From contig NZ_CP058649.1 of assembly GCF_018141445.1 (NCBI RefSeq), positions 2,747,001 through 2,811,000 on the forward strand: a stretch of DNA of 64,000 nucleotides. The letters run 5' to 3'. The DNA comes from Vallitalea pronyensis. Lineage in GTDB: Bacteria; Bacillota; Clostridia; Lachnospirales; Vallitaleaceae. Position numbers and translations under genes: made by a program. Below the pieces are notes generated by a model. The model was not told the DNA's origin and made no database searches. It was given only the letters and a program-made list of their open reading frames with translations. Below, in pieces: positions 1-9,842 of this stretch; positions within the stretch are counted from its first letter, which is position 1; each line of letters opens with the position of its first letter.

Positions 1-1018
1 CAAGATCGTCGGTTATTTCAGGTTCTTCAGTTGGTGCACTGAAGACTTTACCCGTGCTATAGAATTTACCTGTTCCTTCATAACGTTGATTGATATTAGC
101 AAGACCAGGTTTGCCAAAAGCGTAGTTGGTGGATAAATCTCTTTTACGGGTATCTACAATTTTTTTAAAATCTTTCCTTCGGTCGTAACCAGTAGGGTCA
201 TTTATATAACGGTCAATGGCATCACCATAGAGGTTAATTAAATCCACAATGAATGCTTTTTGACGCATACGGCCTTCTATTTTAAAAGAATCAATACCTG
301 CATCAATCATTTCTGGCAGATAGGGATACATGCACATGTCTTTTACAGCTAGTGGGAACTTCGTTTGATAGTGCTGATTATTTTTTTTAATAAGGTAGTC
401 CCAACGACAAGGCTTAAGGCAGCGGCCTCGATTACTGCTCATACCGAACAGCATGCCGCTATAATGGCATTGAGAGCCGTGGGTTATACACATGTCTCCG
501 TGTGTAAAGTATTCTATTTCCATGTCTGTTTGGGTTTTCAAATATTTGATCTGATCCAGTGACATTTCACGGGATAAAACAACACGGGATATGCCCTGAT
601 TTTTTAATGTTTCAATCATGGCTAAGTTATGGACATTCATCATAACAGAAGCATGTAATGGAAGTGTCAATGAAAGTTCTTTTGTCAACTGTAAGACAGC
701 TAAGTCTTGTATAATTAACCCATCTGGTTGTACATCATTTAGAAACAATAAGTAGTCTTTTGCCACCTGAAGATCGGTGTGACTCAATAAATTGTTAACG
801 GTAATGTATACTTTTTTACCAAGGTTATGGGCAATGGCTATGGCTTTTTTTATGTCATCATTAGAAAAATTATACCCTTTACGAATCATACGCATATTCA
901 GTACTTGTCCGCCAAAATAGACAGCGTCACAGTTGGCTTCAATAATACCTTCAAATATGTCAAATGTACCAGCAGGTGCCAGCAGTTCAATTGTTTGATG
1001 GTTGATATGTCTACTCAT
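1..1018 (-). CDS. U32 family peptidase, C-terminus cut by window edge
   Basis: The minus-strand frame is open from an ATG at 1016-1018 to the left edge of the window, so the C-terminus is missing. The start is preceded by GAGGTG. The N-terminus contains LLAPAGTFD, the usual opening of U32 proteins, and about residue 190 onward reads EYFTHGDMCITHGSQC followed by GMSSNRGRCLKPC. These match the U32 signature and the conserved cysteine cluster. The IEGRMR segment further on is also typical. Family members include collagenase-like peptidases and RNA- or ubiquinone-modification factors, so the substrate cannot be named. The gene lies downstream of the AP2-type gene in the same direction, but a terminator at 1069-1105 separates them. 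Confidence 0.88.
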   Translation of the reverse strand, partial: MSRHINHQTIELLAPAGTFDIFEGIIEANCDAVYFGGQVLNMRMIRKGYNFSNDDIKKAIAIAHNLGKKVYITVNNLLSHTDLQVAKDYLLFLNDVQPDGLIIQDLAVLQLTKELSLTLPLHASVMMNVHNLAMIETLKNQGISRVVLSREMSLDQIKYLKTQTDMEIEYFTHGDMCITHGSQCHYSGMLFGMSSNRGRCLKPCRWDYLIKKNNQHYQTKFPLAVKDMCMYPYLPEMIDAGIDSFKIEGRMRQKAFIVDLINLYGDAIDRYINDPTGYDRRKDFKKIVDTRKRDLSTNYAFGKPGLANINQRYEGTGKFYSTGKVFSAPTEEPEITDDL

Positions 1019-1068
1019 GTTATTCACCTCGTTTTAGAGCTACGTTTTATCATGATAAAAATGAACGC

Positions 1069-1105
1069 AAAAAAAAGCGCCCTTTCATCTATCTTAACAA
1101 GACGC
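1069..1105 (-). terminator. Intrinsic terminator of the AP2-type gene
   Basis: On the minus strand a 7-bp stem containing two G-U pairs (1099-1105 with 1077-1083) is followed by eight T residues (1069-1076). It lies just after the stop of the 1145-1945 gene and before the start of the U32 gene. Confidence 0.6.
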
Positions 1106-1144
1106 AGTATGAAATGCAATGGCATTTATCATTTGTTCATTTTA

Positions 1145-1945
1145 TTAAATCACATTTTTCTTCAATGAAAGTATATGTGGAGAGATAGAAATGTTTTGAT
1201 ATAGAGCTAGATACTGGGCTGTATTCAATTCAGTCAAATAATTCTTTGTAAAGTTTTTTGTCGTTATACCATGATTTAATACAAAATCCACTGCTTTATT
1301 ATAAGCGATAGCAGCTTCTGTATCGGATGTATAGGTACCTATTTTATAGTAGCCTCTTAGATTAATTTTAGCGATATAGGCTGGGCGGGCATTTTTTTCA
1401 ATTTTTTCAACACCATAATAGGGGTTAACCACATGGATATTGTGATAACGAAAATTGGAGGCGTCACCGTCTTTAAAGTAATAATCTTTACCCTTTACGG
1501 CAAAGTTTTTTATACCATATCGGGATAGAATATTGACTTGCATGCCATAATCATTTACAAATAAGTACCCGTTTTTTCTAAAAATCTTATGATGCGAATA
1601 ATAAAAGAGGTCGTCCACGTCAAAAATTAGCTCCGTTGTTTGATTGAGATAGTAGGAAAAATAATATTTATGAAGGTAGATAGGATTTTTAATATAGTGA
1701 CCGTTATCCCGATAGTTAATGAGAATCACCCATTTTTCAAAAGACAGTAAAGAATCAAGTCCATACGAAGGGATTGGCATGGAACCATTAAGTAAGTCAT
1801 AAGCTTCTTGATAAGCATCATGTGCCACAGTTTCCGTATCATAACTGCCTAAGCTTATATGTTTAGATTTATAGGTGATGGATGCACGATAATAAATTGT
1901 CCCATTTTTTTTAGTTGCTTGATAGACACCTTTTAATAAAGTCAT
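1145..1945 (-). CDS. AP2-domain DNA-binding protein, degenerate HNH/AP2 type
   Basis: This is a 266-residue protein. Residues about 5-50 (YYRASITYKSKHISLGSYDT then AHDAYQEA) and about 188-226 (AYIAKINLRGYYKIGTYTSD then AAIAYNKAVDF) both follow the AP2 pattern of a three-stranded sheet, G-x-Y-x-T, and an Ala-rich helix. Between them, YYFKDGDASNFRYHNIHVV resembles the second half of an HNH nuclease core (usually N-H-x-D-G-x-x-x-N-N-x-x-x-N-L). The catalytic His position is Phe here. I infer a DNA-binding protein derived from a phage-type HNH-AP2 homing endonuclease that has lost nuclease activity. The ATG has GAAAGGAA upstream, and the 5' leader holds a 7-bp hairpin at 1966-1983. No regulatory target can be named. 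Confidence 0.6.
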   Translation of the reverse strand: MTLLKGVYQATKKNGTIYYRASITYKSKHISLGSYDTETVAHDAYQEAYDLLNGSMPIPSYGLDSLLSFEKWVILINYRDNGHYIKNPIYLHKYYFSYYLNQTTELIFDVDDLFYYSHHKIFRKNGYLFVNDYGMQVNILSRYGIKNFAVKGKDYYFKDGDASNFRYHNIHVVNPYYGVEKIEKNARPAYIAKINLRGYYKIGTYTSDTEAAIAYNKAVDFVLNHGITTKNFTKNYLTELNTAQYLALYQNISISPHILSLKKNVI

Positions 1946-2389
1946 ATGTAAATTCCTTTCTACATATTACGCTTCAGCGTAATGGATAGATTAAGCTGCT
2001 ACCCCTAAATAAAAAAAATTGAGGTTTGATGTATAAGACGAATAAGAATGGGTCATACTATAAATGCTAAGGTCTTGATCACGCGAAATGAGACATAGCA
2101 TGTGTCAACTGGTTATTATAATGGTTATCATCCTATATATCGGATGAACAAACTGATGACCTTAGGTCTAATGGATGAAGAAAAATAGTAAAAAATAATA
2201 AATATACCAAAATTATACATATAATAGTTTACAAAATTGAATTTAGTTGATTTAGACAAAAATAAGGTTATGACAACAATAGTGTACAAAAATAAAAAAC
2301 TTTATGCTCTATTTAAAGCAAAAAAACACAAAACAAATAATTGAATATTTTGAAACAAAGTAAATACTACCAAAATAATATGGAATTAG
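1946..2389. other. Gene-poor intergenic region
   Basis: The region between the divergent AP2-type and SleB-like genes is very AT-rich. It contains the hairpin ATTACGC-ttca-GCGTAAT at 1966-1983, in the minus-strand leader of the AP2-type gene. There are only short open frames without ribosome sites. A short plus-strand frame ending LMDEEK-stop at about 2190 could be a decayed gene end, but nothing supports this firmly. Confidence 0.5.
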
Positions 2390-2418
2390 TTGACACGTTC
2401 TGTAAGTTTTACTATAAT
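2390..2418 (+). promoter_or_regulatory. Consensus sigma-A promoter for the SleB-like hydrolase
   Basis: TTGACA at 2390-2395, a 17-bp spacer and TATAAT at 2413-2418 match the vegetative consensus exactly. The start point would be near 2425, leaving a leader of about 125 nt before the hydrolase ATG. A perfect vegetative promoter suggests expression during growth and argues against a purely spore-germination role. Confidence 0.85.
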
Positions 2419-2549
2419 CGCTATGACAAGCAATCGTTAAGAAAATGTTACGCAAAGATTAACAGCTTGTTAATAAAATCAGTTTCACAGGTAGAAAGAG
2501 CACACACAAATGATAAGTGGAATTGATACAATTAAAAAGGAGATAAATT

Positions 2550-3353
2550 ATGTTTAAAGTAAAGAATCTTCTAAAGGACTTATTTTTATCTCTAAAGCAT
2601 ATATCCAAGAAAGCTTATACAAGTGGTTTGATTATTGTAACAGGCTGCATGGTATTAGCAATCGTGTATATGGGTGTTAACGGATTTGCAGGTACAGAAG
2701 CAAATGCGGTAGCGGCTTTAGGTAGAAATGTAGAAGAAGAAACAGCTGTTTCTGATAGCAAGTCCGTGGAAGAAGAGGATGGCATTGCTGAATTGGAGCT
2801 AGAAATTAGTCGGTATAAAGCATACAAGGCAGAAGCTAATCAGCAAGCAACTAATGGGATAAAGGCAGAAGCATTAACACCTATGAAAGCGCCAGAAGAA
2901 GAGAGCGATGAACGGGTAATGCATACAGCTAGTTTTAAAGCAGAGGAACAAGCAAGTAAATTAGTAAGCCTTTCAGCTAAAGATTATGAAGCATTAACAC
3001 GAATCGTTGAGGCTGAAGCAACAGATGAAGATATTAAAGGTAAAATTTTGATCGTTAATGTTGTAATGAACCGAGTTAAGAGTTCTAAGTTTCCGAATAA
3101 TATCTACGATGTAATACATCAAAGGATTAAAGGTAGAGTCCAATTTTCACCTATTAGTGATGGACGTTACTACAAACTTAGTGTAACAAATAGTACCAAG
3201 AAAGCTTTAGAACAAGCTTTCAATGGTGAGGATTACTCAAAAGGTGCTTTGTATTTTATGGCGAGGTCACTTGCATCATCAAAAGCAGTGAGCTGGTTTG
3301 ACAATAACTTGACGAAGGTAACACAACATGGTGCTCATGAATTTTTTAAATAA
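2550..3353 (+). CDS. SleB/CwlJ-like cell wall hydrolase, membrane-anchored
   Basis: This 267-residue protein has one N-terminal membrane segment at about residues 24-46 (SGLIIVTGCMVLAIVYMGVN), an acidic, Ala/Glu-rich linker to about residue 145, and a C-terminal hydrolase_2 (SleB/CwlJ) domain. The domain carries LTRIVEAEA with the conserved catalytic-type Glu, VVMNRV, FPNNIYDVI, VQFSPISDGRYY and a final HGAHEFF. Family members cleave peptidoglycan, classically as spore cortex-lytic enzymes. The membrane anchor and the vegetative promoter suggest remodelling of the growing wall. AAGGAG precedes the ATG, and the gene stands alone between a consensus promoter and a terminator. Confidence 0.85.
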   Translation: MFKVKNLLKDLFLSLKHISKKAYTSGLIIVTGCMVLAIVYMGVNGFAGTEANAVAALGRNVEEETAVSDSKSVEEEDGIAELELEISRYKAYKAEANQQATNGIKAEALTPMKAPEEESDERVMHTASFKAEEQASKLVSLSAKDYEALTRIVEAEATDEDIKGKILIVNVVMNRVKSSKFPNNIYDVIHQRIKGRVQFSPISDGRYYKLSVTNSTKKALEQAFNGEDYSKGALYFMARSLASSKAVSWFDNNLTKVTQHGAHEFFK

Positions 3354-3371
3354 CATATAGATGATATAATG

Positions 3372-3407
3372 AAGCAATCGCTCTGACGAAGGGTGATTGC
3401 TTTTTTT
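3372..3407 (+). terminator. Terminator of the SleB-like gene
   Basis: A stem of about 12 bp (AAGCAATC at 3372-3379 with GATTGCTT at 3395-3402, extended inward by GC and GU pairs) is followed by seven T residues. Confidence 0.85.
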
Positions 3408-3632
3408 CAATTTTTTTATAAAGAACAAATGTCTTTATAGGGTGGATTGATCATGTAGAAACTATGCATGCAATACCATCTCACCTGAGTAATAATCTCA
3501 TGATTATCCTATTCAACCACATTGTGAAAATAAAAATGGTCTACTACGCATCATATTTCAGTAGAATATCGAAATAAAATGTCTTTGTATTGGATACATA
3601 TGGCTTATGGTGAGATACAAAAATGTTCTATT

Positions 3633-3666
3633 CACTATTGTGCTAAAGCGAATAGTGTGATATAAT
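3633..3666 (+). promoter_or_regulatory. thrC promoter overlapped by an inverted repeat
   Basis: TTGTGC (3638-3643), a 17-bp spacer and TATAAT (3661-3666) form a plausible sigma-A promoter. The repeat arms CACTATT (3633-3639) and AATAGTG (3651-3657) straddle the -35 box and spacer, as a repressor operator would. The rest of 3408-3632 shows no gene or recognisable riboswitch. Confidence 0.5.
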
Positions 3667-3697
3667 CTTGAAAAAATCATAAAAGGAATGAAAGCGT

Positions 3698-5188
3698 ATG
3701 GGATTGATGTATCGAAGTACACGAGGTGGCGAGAGCAATGTTCCTGCTTCCATGGCTATCATCAAAGGTTTGGCATGTGATGGAGGTTTATTTGTACCAC
3801 ATAAGATTCCTAAGATGAATAAGTCATTAGAAGACCTTTCTGGTCTTACATATAAAGAACTGGCCTATGAAGTGATGTCTTTATTTTTTACTGATTTTAC
3901 AAAAGATGAGTTAACATATTGCATCGAACATGCTTATGATAAGAAATTTGACACAGATGCTATTGCACCCTTAGTCAAAAAAGGGGATGCTTATTATTTA
4001 GAACTATTTCATGGGGCAACCATAGCCTTTAAGGATATGGCATTATCCATCTTGCCTTATTTAATGAAAGTATCAGCTAAAAAACAACAGATCGATAATG
4101 ACATTGTTATTTTAACGGCTACGTCAGGCGATACGGGTAAAGCAGCTTTAGCAGGCTTTGCAGATGTAGAGGGTATCAAGATTATTGTATTCTATCCAAA
4201 AGACGGTGTAAGCCCTATACAGAAGCACCAGATGGTAACACAAAAAGGGGACAACACCTATGTGGTAGGGATTGAAGGGAATTTTGATGATGCCCAGAAT
4301 GGTGTAAAAGAAATATTTAGCAATGAAGCATTAGCAGAAACCATGAATCGCCAAGGTTATCAGTTTTCTTCAGCTAATTCCATTAACATAGGACGATTGA
4401 TTCCACAAGTGGTCTATTATTTCTATGCCTATTGCAACATGTTAAAGCATGGCGATATTACAAAGGGCGAGACCATCAATATGGTTGTACCTACAGGTAA
4501 TTTTGGGAATATTTTAGCAGCTTATTACGCCAAAAATATGGGACTGCCCATTCATCAACTTATCTGCGCTTCAAATGATAATAAAGTGTTGTATGATTTT
4601 ATGCAGACAGGTGTTTATAATAAGAAACGGGATTTTATTTTAACCATTTCCCCATCCATGGATATTCTCATATCCAGTAATTTGGAACGCTTACTCTATA
4701 ACTTAGCAGATGGTGACCATCAGAAGATTCGTGAACTGATGACAGCTCTAAGCCAAGAAGGTGAATATATCATTTCAGATGCTATGCGGTCTGGGCTTGA
4801 TGACTTCTATGGTGAATATGCATCCATGGATGAGACCTATGATGCGATTAAAGACGTCTTTCATACAACCCATTATCTCATGGACTCGCATACAGCTGTG
4901 GGCCATGCTGTTTATAAAAAGTATAAGACTGAGACAAAGGACTCTCATAAGACAGTTATTGTATCAACGGCAAGTCCTTATAAATTCACCCGTAGCGTTA
5001 TGAAGGCCATTGATAAACGTCATGATCAAGAAACTGATTTTGACCTGATTCATAAGATGCATGAATTAACTGGGGTACCGATACCTAAAGCTATTCAGGA
5101 GATACTGGATGCAGAAGTAAGGCATACACGTATATGTGACAAAAATAAGATGCAAGAGACAGTGAAGGACATATTGGGCTTAAACTAA
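3698..5188 (+). CDS. thrC: Threonine synthase
   Basis: This pyridoxal-phosphate enzyme converts O-phosphohomoserine to threonine in the cytoplasm. The 496-residue length fits the longer (E. coli/yeast-like) class. The N-terminus YRSTRG, the PLP lysine in GATIAFKDMA (Lys112), the TSGDTGKAAL loop and VPTGNFGN are all present. AAAGGAATG lies upstream of the ATG. The gene has its own promoter with an inverted repeat and its own terminator. No hom or thrB is adjacent, so the rest of the threonine pathway is encoded elsewhere. Confidence 0.95.
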   Translation: MGLMYRSTRGGESNVPASMAIIKGLACDGGLFVPHKIPKMNKSLEDLSGLTYKELAYEVMSLFFTDFTKDELTYCIEHAYDKKFDTDAIAPLVKKGDAYYLELFHGATIAFKDMALSILPYLMKVSAKKQQIDNDIVILTATSGDTGKAALAGFADVEGIKIIVFYPKDGVSPIQKHQMVTQKGDNTYVVGIEGNFDDAQNGVKEIFSNEALAETMNRQGYQFSSANSINIGRLIPQVVYYFYAYCNMLKHGDITKGETINMVVPTGNFGNILAAYYAKNMGLPIHQLICASNDNKVLYDFMQTGVYNKKRDFILTISPSMDILISSNLERLLYNLADGDHQKIRELMTALSQEGEYIISDAMRSGLDDFYGEYASMDETYDAIKDVFHTTHYLMDSHTAVGHAVYKKYKTETKDSHKTVIVSTASPYKFTRSVMKAIDKRHDQETDFDLIHKMHELTGVPIPKAIQEILDAEVRHTRICDKNKMQETVKDILGLN

Positions 5189-5221
5189 GAGGAATTTTAA
5201 AAATAGGATGAACGTATGAAG

Positions 5222-5246
5222 AGAACCCACTCAGGGTTCTTTTTGT
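5222..5246 (+). terminator. thrC terminator
   Basis: AGAACCC (5222-5228) pairs with GGGTTCT (5234-5240) across a 5-nt loop, followed by a T run. Confidence 0.85.
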
Positions 5247-5388
5247 TCTGCCATTTTGTAGGCAAATCAACTTTCTACATAACATGGGTTGAATAGAAAA
5301 ACCGGTAATTTGGAATAAGAAAATGGGTAAACTATAGAATAATAGTAAGGACGATTACGAAACTTGTGTGTCGATTTATATAATGTAG

Positions 5389-5417
5389 TTGACAAATTAT
5401 TAATAGTGGTATACTAT
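5389..5417 (+). promoter_or_regulatory. Promoter of the RHH-dnaJ-clpB operon
   Basis: TTGACA at 5389-5394 is an exact -35 box. The -10 is ambiguous: TACTAT at 5412-5417 gives a 17-bp spacer, and TATACT at 5410-5415 gives 15 bp. I see neither a CIRCE element nor a CtsR heptad repeat near it, although the downstream genes are heat-shock type. Confidence 0.6.
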
Positions 5418-5497
5418 TATAATGGAATGAAAAGTATAAAAGAATACATGATGATGTCATTCTAAACATCCGAATGTAGAAGAAGGGTTGGACCGTC

Positions 5498-6175
5498 ATG
5501 AAAAAAAGCATCTATAGCTTAGTATTATTAGACGATGTAGTTGAAGCTGTGGATCAATTGGCTTATAGAAAAAATACAAATCGCTCCCAACTGATTAATG
5601 ATCTATTAGCAGAAAGACTAGGCTTATTAACGCCAAGACAACAAGTCATGCATGTAATGGAACGTATATCAGACATGGTGGGAAACGAACAGATACAGGT
5701 AAAATCCAAAAATGACTACGGTAGTTTGCAATTCGGCACCTTTATTAAGTATAAATATAAGCCCAGTATCCGCTACAGTTTCGAATTTAATGTGAGCAAT
5801 GAACATGAGCGTTATGCCGTGTTAAAGATTCAATCGAGATCGAAATCCGAAGAGTTGAATAAACATTTGGACCGATTTTTTAATGCCATGTGTTATATTG
5901 ACCAAAAGCGCTTTCCTGAAATATATCAGCGGGAAATTATTAACAAGACCCATGTGAATTCTAATAATCGCTTTTCCAGAGAATTTTTACGAGGGATACC
6001 TTTAGATAAGGTGGATGATGAAGCTGTGGCAGAATACTTAAGTTGTTATTTGTTAATGATGGATCATGCGTTGAATTATTATTTCGGTCATTATGATCAT
6101 GACAATGTTTTTCAACAAATGGATAAAATCTATTGCCATCACCTTGGTGAACTGGAGCTTTTTATAAAAAAATAA
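5498..6175 (+). CDS. Ribbon-helix-helix domain protein of unknown function
   Basis: The 225-residue product begins with a CopG/Arc-like segment: a strand (SIYSLVLLDDVV), then a helix with LAYRKNTNRSQLINDLLAER, which is the usual helix-turn-helix of ribbon-helix-helix DNA binders. The remaining 170 residues, rich in basic and aromatic residues, match no family I recognise. The gene is the first in a co-directional series with a J-domain protein (60 nt downstream) and ClpB, behind a single visible promoter. I infer a possible transcriptional regulator of this chaperone operon, unproven. Confidence 0.6.
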   Translation: MKKSIYSLVLLDDVVEAVDQLAYRKNTNRSQLINDLLAERLGLLTPRQQVMHVMERISDMVGNEQIQVKSKNDYGSLQFGTFIKYKYKPSIRYSFEFNVSNEHERYAVLKIQSRSKSEELNKHLDRFFNAMCYIDQKRFPEIYQREIINKTHVNSNNRFSREFLRGIPLDKVDDEAVAEYLSCYLLMMDHALNYYFGHYDHDNVFQQMDKIYCHHLGELELFIKK

Positions 6176-6235
6176 TCAATAACATAACAATCTAAAAAAA
6201 TGACAAACCAATAAATGATTATAGGAGGTGCAGTG

Positions 6236-7174
6236 ATGCAAAGTCAAGTGGAAGATTATTATAAAGTACTTGGTATATCCAAAGAGGCTACGGATAAGGA
6301 TATCCAAAAAGCATTTCGAAAACTTGCTCATAAATATCATCCTGATTCAAATAAAAGTAAGGAGGCAGAAGAGAAGTTTAAAAAAATTAATGAAGCTTAT
6401 AACGTGTTAAAAGACCCAGAAAAACGAAAAGCATATGATCAATTCGGAAATCAATGGGAGAGTGGTGGCGGTTATTATTCCCAAGATACAAGTGGTTGGA
6501 CTGGAGACGAGGATATATTACGTTCCGTTTTTGATTCCATATTTAGAGCCAATAGTTTCGGTGGTGAAGGCGGCGGTAGAACGTCATTTAGTGGTTTTGG
6601 AAATTTAGGAGGCTTTACATCTCGAGGAGGCTTTACCAGCAGAAGCCAAACCATGAAAGGCGGCAATGTAGAAGCAGAATTGGATATATCCATCGCTGAC
6701 AGCTATTATGGTGCAACCAAGAAAATTACTATTAGTGATGAAACAGGTCATCGGAAGCAATTAGATGTCACCATACCAAAAGGTATTGTTGAAGGACAGA
6801 AAATACGCTTAAAAGGTCAAGGTGGCAGCGGTTATAATGGTGGTCCTAGTGGGGATATGCTCATTCAAGTACACATTGTCAACGATGCTCAGTATAGTTT
6901 AAATGGTCAGGATATCTACAAAGATTTAGAAATTATGCCATGGGATGCTGCTTTAGGGGCTGAGATGGAAGTGCAGACACTTGATAAAACATTCAAGCTC
7001 AGTATTCCCAAGGGAACAGGATCAGGTAAAAAATTTCGTTTAAAAGCTAAAGGACTAAAAAATAGAAAGAAAACAGGTGATTTCTATTTTATAACAAAAG
7101 TGATGGTACCTGAGAAGCTCAGTAAAGAGGAAATTCAATTAATTAAAAAATGGAAAGACATGCATCAGTCATAA
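6236..7174 (+). CDS. J-domain co-chaperone (CbpA-like DnaJ, no zinc finger)
   Basis: This is a 312-residue type-B J protein. The J domain spans about residues 5-70 with the HPD motif in YHPDSN. A Gly/Phe-rich linker follows (about 75-140), then two DnaJ C-terminal substrate-binding subdomains, including [17 protein letters not shown] and [14 protein letters not shown]. The CxxCxGxG zinc repeats of DnaJ proper are absent. The start is the ATG at 6236, because AGGAGGTG lies 5 nt upstream; an upstream in-frame ATG at 6215 lacks a site. The gene is followed by clpB, which fits DnaK-assisted disaggregation by a J-protein/ClpB pair. Confidence 0.9.
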   Translation: MQSQVEDYYKVLGISKEATDKDIQKAFRKLAHKYHPDSNKSKEAEEKFKKINEAYNVLKDPEKRKAYDQFGNQWESGGGYYSQDTSGWTGDEDILRSVFDSIFRANSFGGEGGGRTSFSGFGNLGGFTSRGGFTSRSQTMKGGNVEAELDISIADSYYGATKKITISDETGHRKQLDVTIPKGIVEGQKIRLKGQGGSGYNGGPSGDMLIQVHIVNDAQYSLNGQDIYKDLEIMPWDAALGAEMEVQTLDKTFKLSIPKGTGSGKKFRLKAKGLKNRKKTGDFYFITKVMVPEKLSKEEIQLIKKWKDMHQS

Positions 7175-7229
7175 ATAACCATACACGTAACGATTAAAAG
7201 CTGCTATGAGAGAATATGAGGTGATAAGA

Positions 7230-9830
7230 ATGAATATGAACAATTTCACACAAAAGAGTTTAGAAGCCATTAAGGAAGCAGAAACATTGGCCATTTCCAA
7301 TGGTAACATAGAGATTGGAACAGAACATCTTTTGTTAGCATTGCTAAAACAAGAAAACGGATTAATTAAAAGAATATTAGAAAAGATGGGTAAAGACGTT
7401 TCCGAACTAACCCTGGAACTGACACGCTATGTGGACAATATGCCTCAGGTTTCCGGGCCAGGGCGTGAAGCTGGTAAGATTTATGTCAGTAAAACAACGG
7501 ATAAGGTTCTCACGTCTGCTGTGAAAGAAGCAGATAAGTTAGGGGATCAGTATGTGTCCGTAGAACATATTTTTATTGCATTTTATGAATTACCTAAAAA
7601 TGATTACACAAGGACGCTGCTTGAAAGGTTTCATATTACGAAGAAGGAACTCTTGAATGTTTTAAAAGCCATTCGAGGTAATCAAAGAGTGGTATCGGAT
7701 AATCCAGAGTCGACCTATGAAGCACTTACTCGATATGGACATGATTTGGTTGAGGAAGCCAGACAGAATAAGTTAGACCCTGTTATCGGAAGGGATTCAG
7801 AAATACGTCACACCATACGTATTTTATCCAGAAAGACCAAGAATAATCCTGTGCTGATTGGTGAGCCTGGTGTAGGTAAAACAGCTATAGCAGAAGGGTT
7901 GGCTCATCGTATTGTCAAAGGTGATGTGCCAGATGGCATCAAAGACAAAAAGATCATTTCCTTGGATTTGGGAGCATTGGTCGCTGGTGCGAAGTACCGA
8001 GGGGAATTTGAAGAGCGTTTGAAGGCTGTTCTAAAAGAGGTCAAAGAAAGCGATGGTCAGGTCATCTTATTCATTGATGAATTACATACCATTGTTGGGG
8101 CAGGTAAGACAGAAGGTGCCATGGACGCAGGTAATATGCTGAAACCCATGTTGGCTCGAGGTGAACTCCATTGTATAGGGGCTACCACCCTGGATGAGTA
8201 TCGACAATATATTGAAAAGGACTCGGCCCTTGAAAGGCGATTTCAGCCAGTTATGGTTAGTGAACCTACAGTAGAGGACACCATATCTATTTTAAGAGGT
8301 TTAAGAGAGCGCTACGAGGTATTTCACGGGGTTAAAATACAAGATAATGCCTTGGTTTCTTCCGCAGTGCTATCCAATCGCTATATTACGGATCGTTTTT
8401 TACCGGATAAAGCCATTGATTTAGTGGATGAAGCTTGTGCCATGATTCGAACGGAAATGGATTCCATGCCAACAGAACTGGATGAAGTATCCCGTAAAAT
8501 CATTCAGTTGGAAATAGAAGAAGCAGCGCTTATCAAAGAAAAAGATGATATGAGTAAAAGCCGTCTCAAGCGTTTGCAGAAAGAGCTGGCTGAATATAGA
8601 GACGCTTATCATACCATGAAAGTACAATGGGATAATGAAAAACAAGCCATTGAAAAAGTACAGGGCATTAAAGAGGAACTGGAAAAAGTACATCATGAAA
8701 TTGAAAAAGCTGAAAGAGAATACGATCTCAATAAAGCAGCTATGTTGAAATACGGACGCCTTCCAGAATTACAGGCTCAGATGGCAAGTATGGAAAAAGA
8801 TGTTGAAGCAGGAAAAGATAACAACTCTTTGTTGCGTCAACGGGTAACAGAAGAAGAAATAGCTGAGATTATATCCAGATGGACAGGAATACCTCTTAGT
8901 AAATTAGTATCAGGTGAACGGGAAAAGTTACTAAAACTAGGGGATATCTTACACCAACGTGTCATTGGCCAAGATGAGGCAATCGTCACGGTGACAGATG
9001 CGATTATACGATCAAGGGCAGGTATTAAAGACCCAAAACGTCCTATTGGTTCTTTCATCTTTTTGGGGCCAACAGGTGTAGGTAAAACCGAACTTGCAAA
9101 AGCTGTAGCAGAAGTACTTTTCGATACAGAAGATAACATGGTACGTATTGATATGAGTGAATACATGGAAAAATTCTCTGTATCACGACTTATTGGCGCA
9201 CCTCCAGGATATGTTGGGTATGAGGAAGGCGGACAGTTAACAGAAGCCGTAAGACGGAAGCCTTACTCTGTGGTGCTATTGGATGAAATTGAAAAGGCCC
9301 ACCCGGATGTGTTCAACATTCTTTTGCAGATATTGGATGATGGACGTATTACCGATTCTCAGGGGCGTACAGTTGATTTCAAAAACACCATTATCATTAT
9401 GACCTCCAACATTGGGTCACAATATTTATTAGAAGGCATTACAGCATCTGGTGGTATTCGTGAAGAGGCTAGAAAAGAGGTACTAGGGTCTCTTAAGCAA
9501 TATTTTAGACCAGAGTTTCTAAATCGGGTTGACGATATCGTCCTCTATAAACCGCTTTCTAAAGAAGACCTGAAGGCTATTATTGACCTGCTTATTAACG
9601 AAGTTGGACAGCGATTATTAGAAAAACGTCTGAGCATTCATGTCACCGATACAGCAAGGCAGCATATTGTTGATGAAGGTTATGACCCTGTATATGGCGC
9701 TAGGCCTCTCAAGCGTTATTTGCAAAGAAACGTTGAAACCATGATTGGTCGAGCAATCATAGCAGGTGATGTGTCAGAAGGCGAAGAAATCGTCATTGAT
9801 TATAAAGATGACCAACTACAAATTCATTAG
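7230..9830 (+). CDS. clpB: ATP-dependent chaperone ClpB
   Basis: This hexameric AAA+ disaggregase rescues aggregated proteins together with DnaK/DnaJ. From the ATG at 7230 it has 866 residues. The order is an N-terminal Clp repeat domain (about 1-145), nucleotide domain 1 with GEPGVGKT (211-218), a full coiled-coil middle domain (about 400-520), and nucleotide domain 2 with GPTGVGKT (about 613-620). The long middle domain separates ClpB from ClpC/ClpA, and I see no ClpP-binding loop. GAGGTG at 7218-7223 selects the 7230 start over the upstream ATG at 7206. Confidence 0.95.
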   Translation: MNMNNFTQKSLEAIKEAETLAISNGNIEIGTEHLLLALLKQENGLIKRILEKMGKDVSELTLELTRYVDNMPQVSGPGREAGKIYVSKTTDKVLTSAVKEADKLGDQYVSVEHIFIAFYELPKNDYTRTLLERFHITKKELLNVLKAIRGNQRVVSDNPESTYEALTRYGHDLVEEARQNKLDPVIGRDSEIRHTIRILSRKTKNNPVLIGEPGVGKTAIAEGLAHRIVKGDVPDGIKDKKIISLDLGALVAGAKYRGEFEERLKAVLKEVKESDGQVILFIDELHTIVGAGKTEGAMDAGNMLKPMLARGELHCIGATTLDEYRQYIEKDSALERRFQPVMVSEPTVEDTISILRGLRERYEVFHGVKIQDNALVSSAVLSNRYITDRFLPDKAIDLVDEACAMIRTEMDSMPTELDEVSRKIIQLEIEEAALIKEKDDMSKSRLKRLQKELAEYRDAYHTMKVQWDNEKQAIEKVQGIKEELEKVHHEIEKAEREYDLNKAAMLKYGRLPELQAQMASMEKDVEAGKDNNSLLRQRVTEEEIAEIISRWTGIPLSKLVSGEREKLLKLGDILHQRVIGQDEAIVTVTDAIIRSRAGIKDPKRPIGSFIFLGPTGVGKTELAKAVAEVLFDTEDNMVRIDMSEYMEKFSVSRLIGAPPGYVGYEEGGQLTEAVRRKPYSVVLLDEIEKAHPDVFNILLQILDDGRITDSQGRTVDFKNTIIIMTSNIGSQYLLEGITASGGIREEARKEVLGSLKQYFRPEFLNRVDDIVLYKPLSKEDLKAIIDLLINEVGQRLLEKRLSIHVTDTARQHIVDEGYDPVYGARPLKRYLQRNVETMIGRAIIAGDVSEGEEIVIDYKDDQLQIH

Positions 9831-9842
9831 TCCATTTATATT

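Noticed and set aside
2341..2526. 61-codon plus-strand frame before the SleB-like gene
   Set aside because: It begins with TTG without a ribosome site and contains the consensus promoter of the next gene inside it.
5389..5497. CIRCE or CtsR operator before the chaperone operon
   Set aside because: Neither TTAGCACTC-type inverted repeats nor GGTCAAA-type heptads could be found.
8421..9166. Minus-strand frames of 91 and 109 codons inside clpB
   Set aside because: Pure antisense shadows of conserved ClpB coding sequence.
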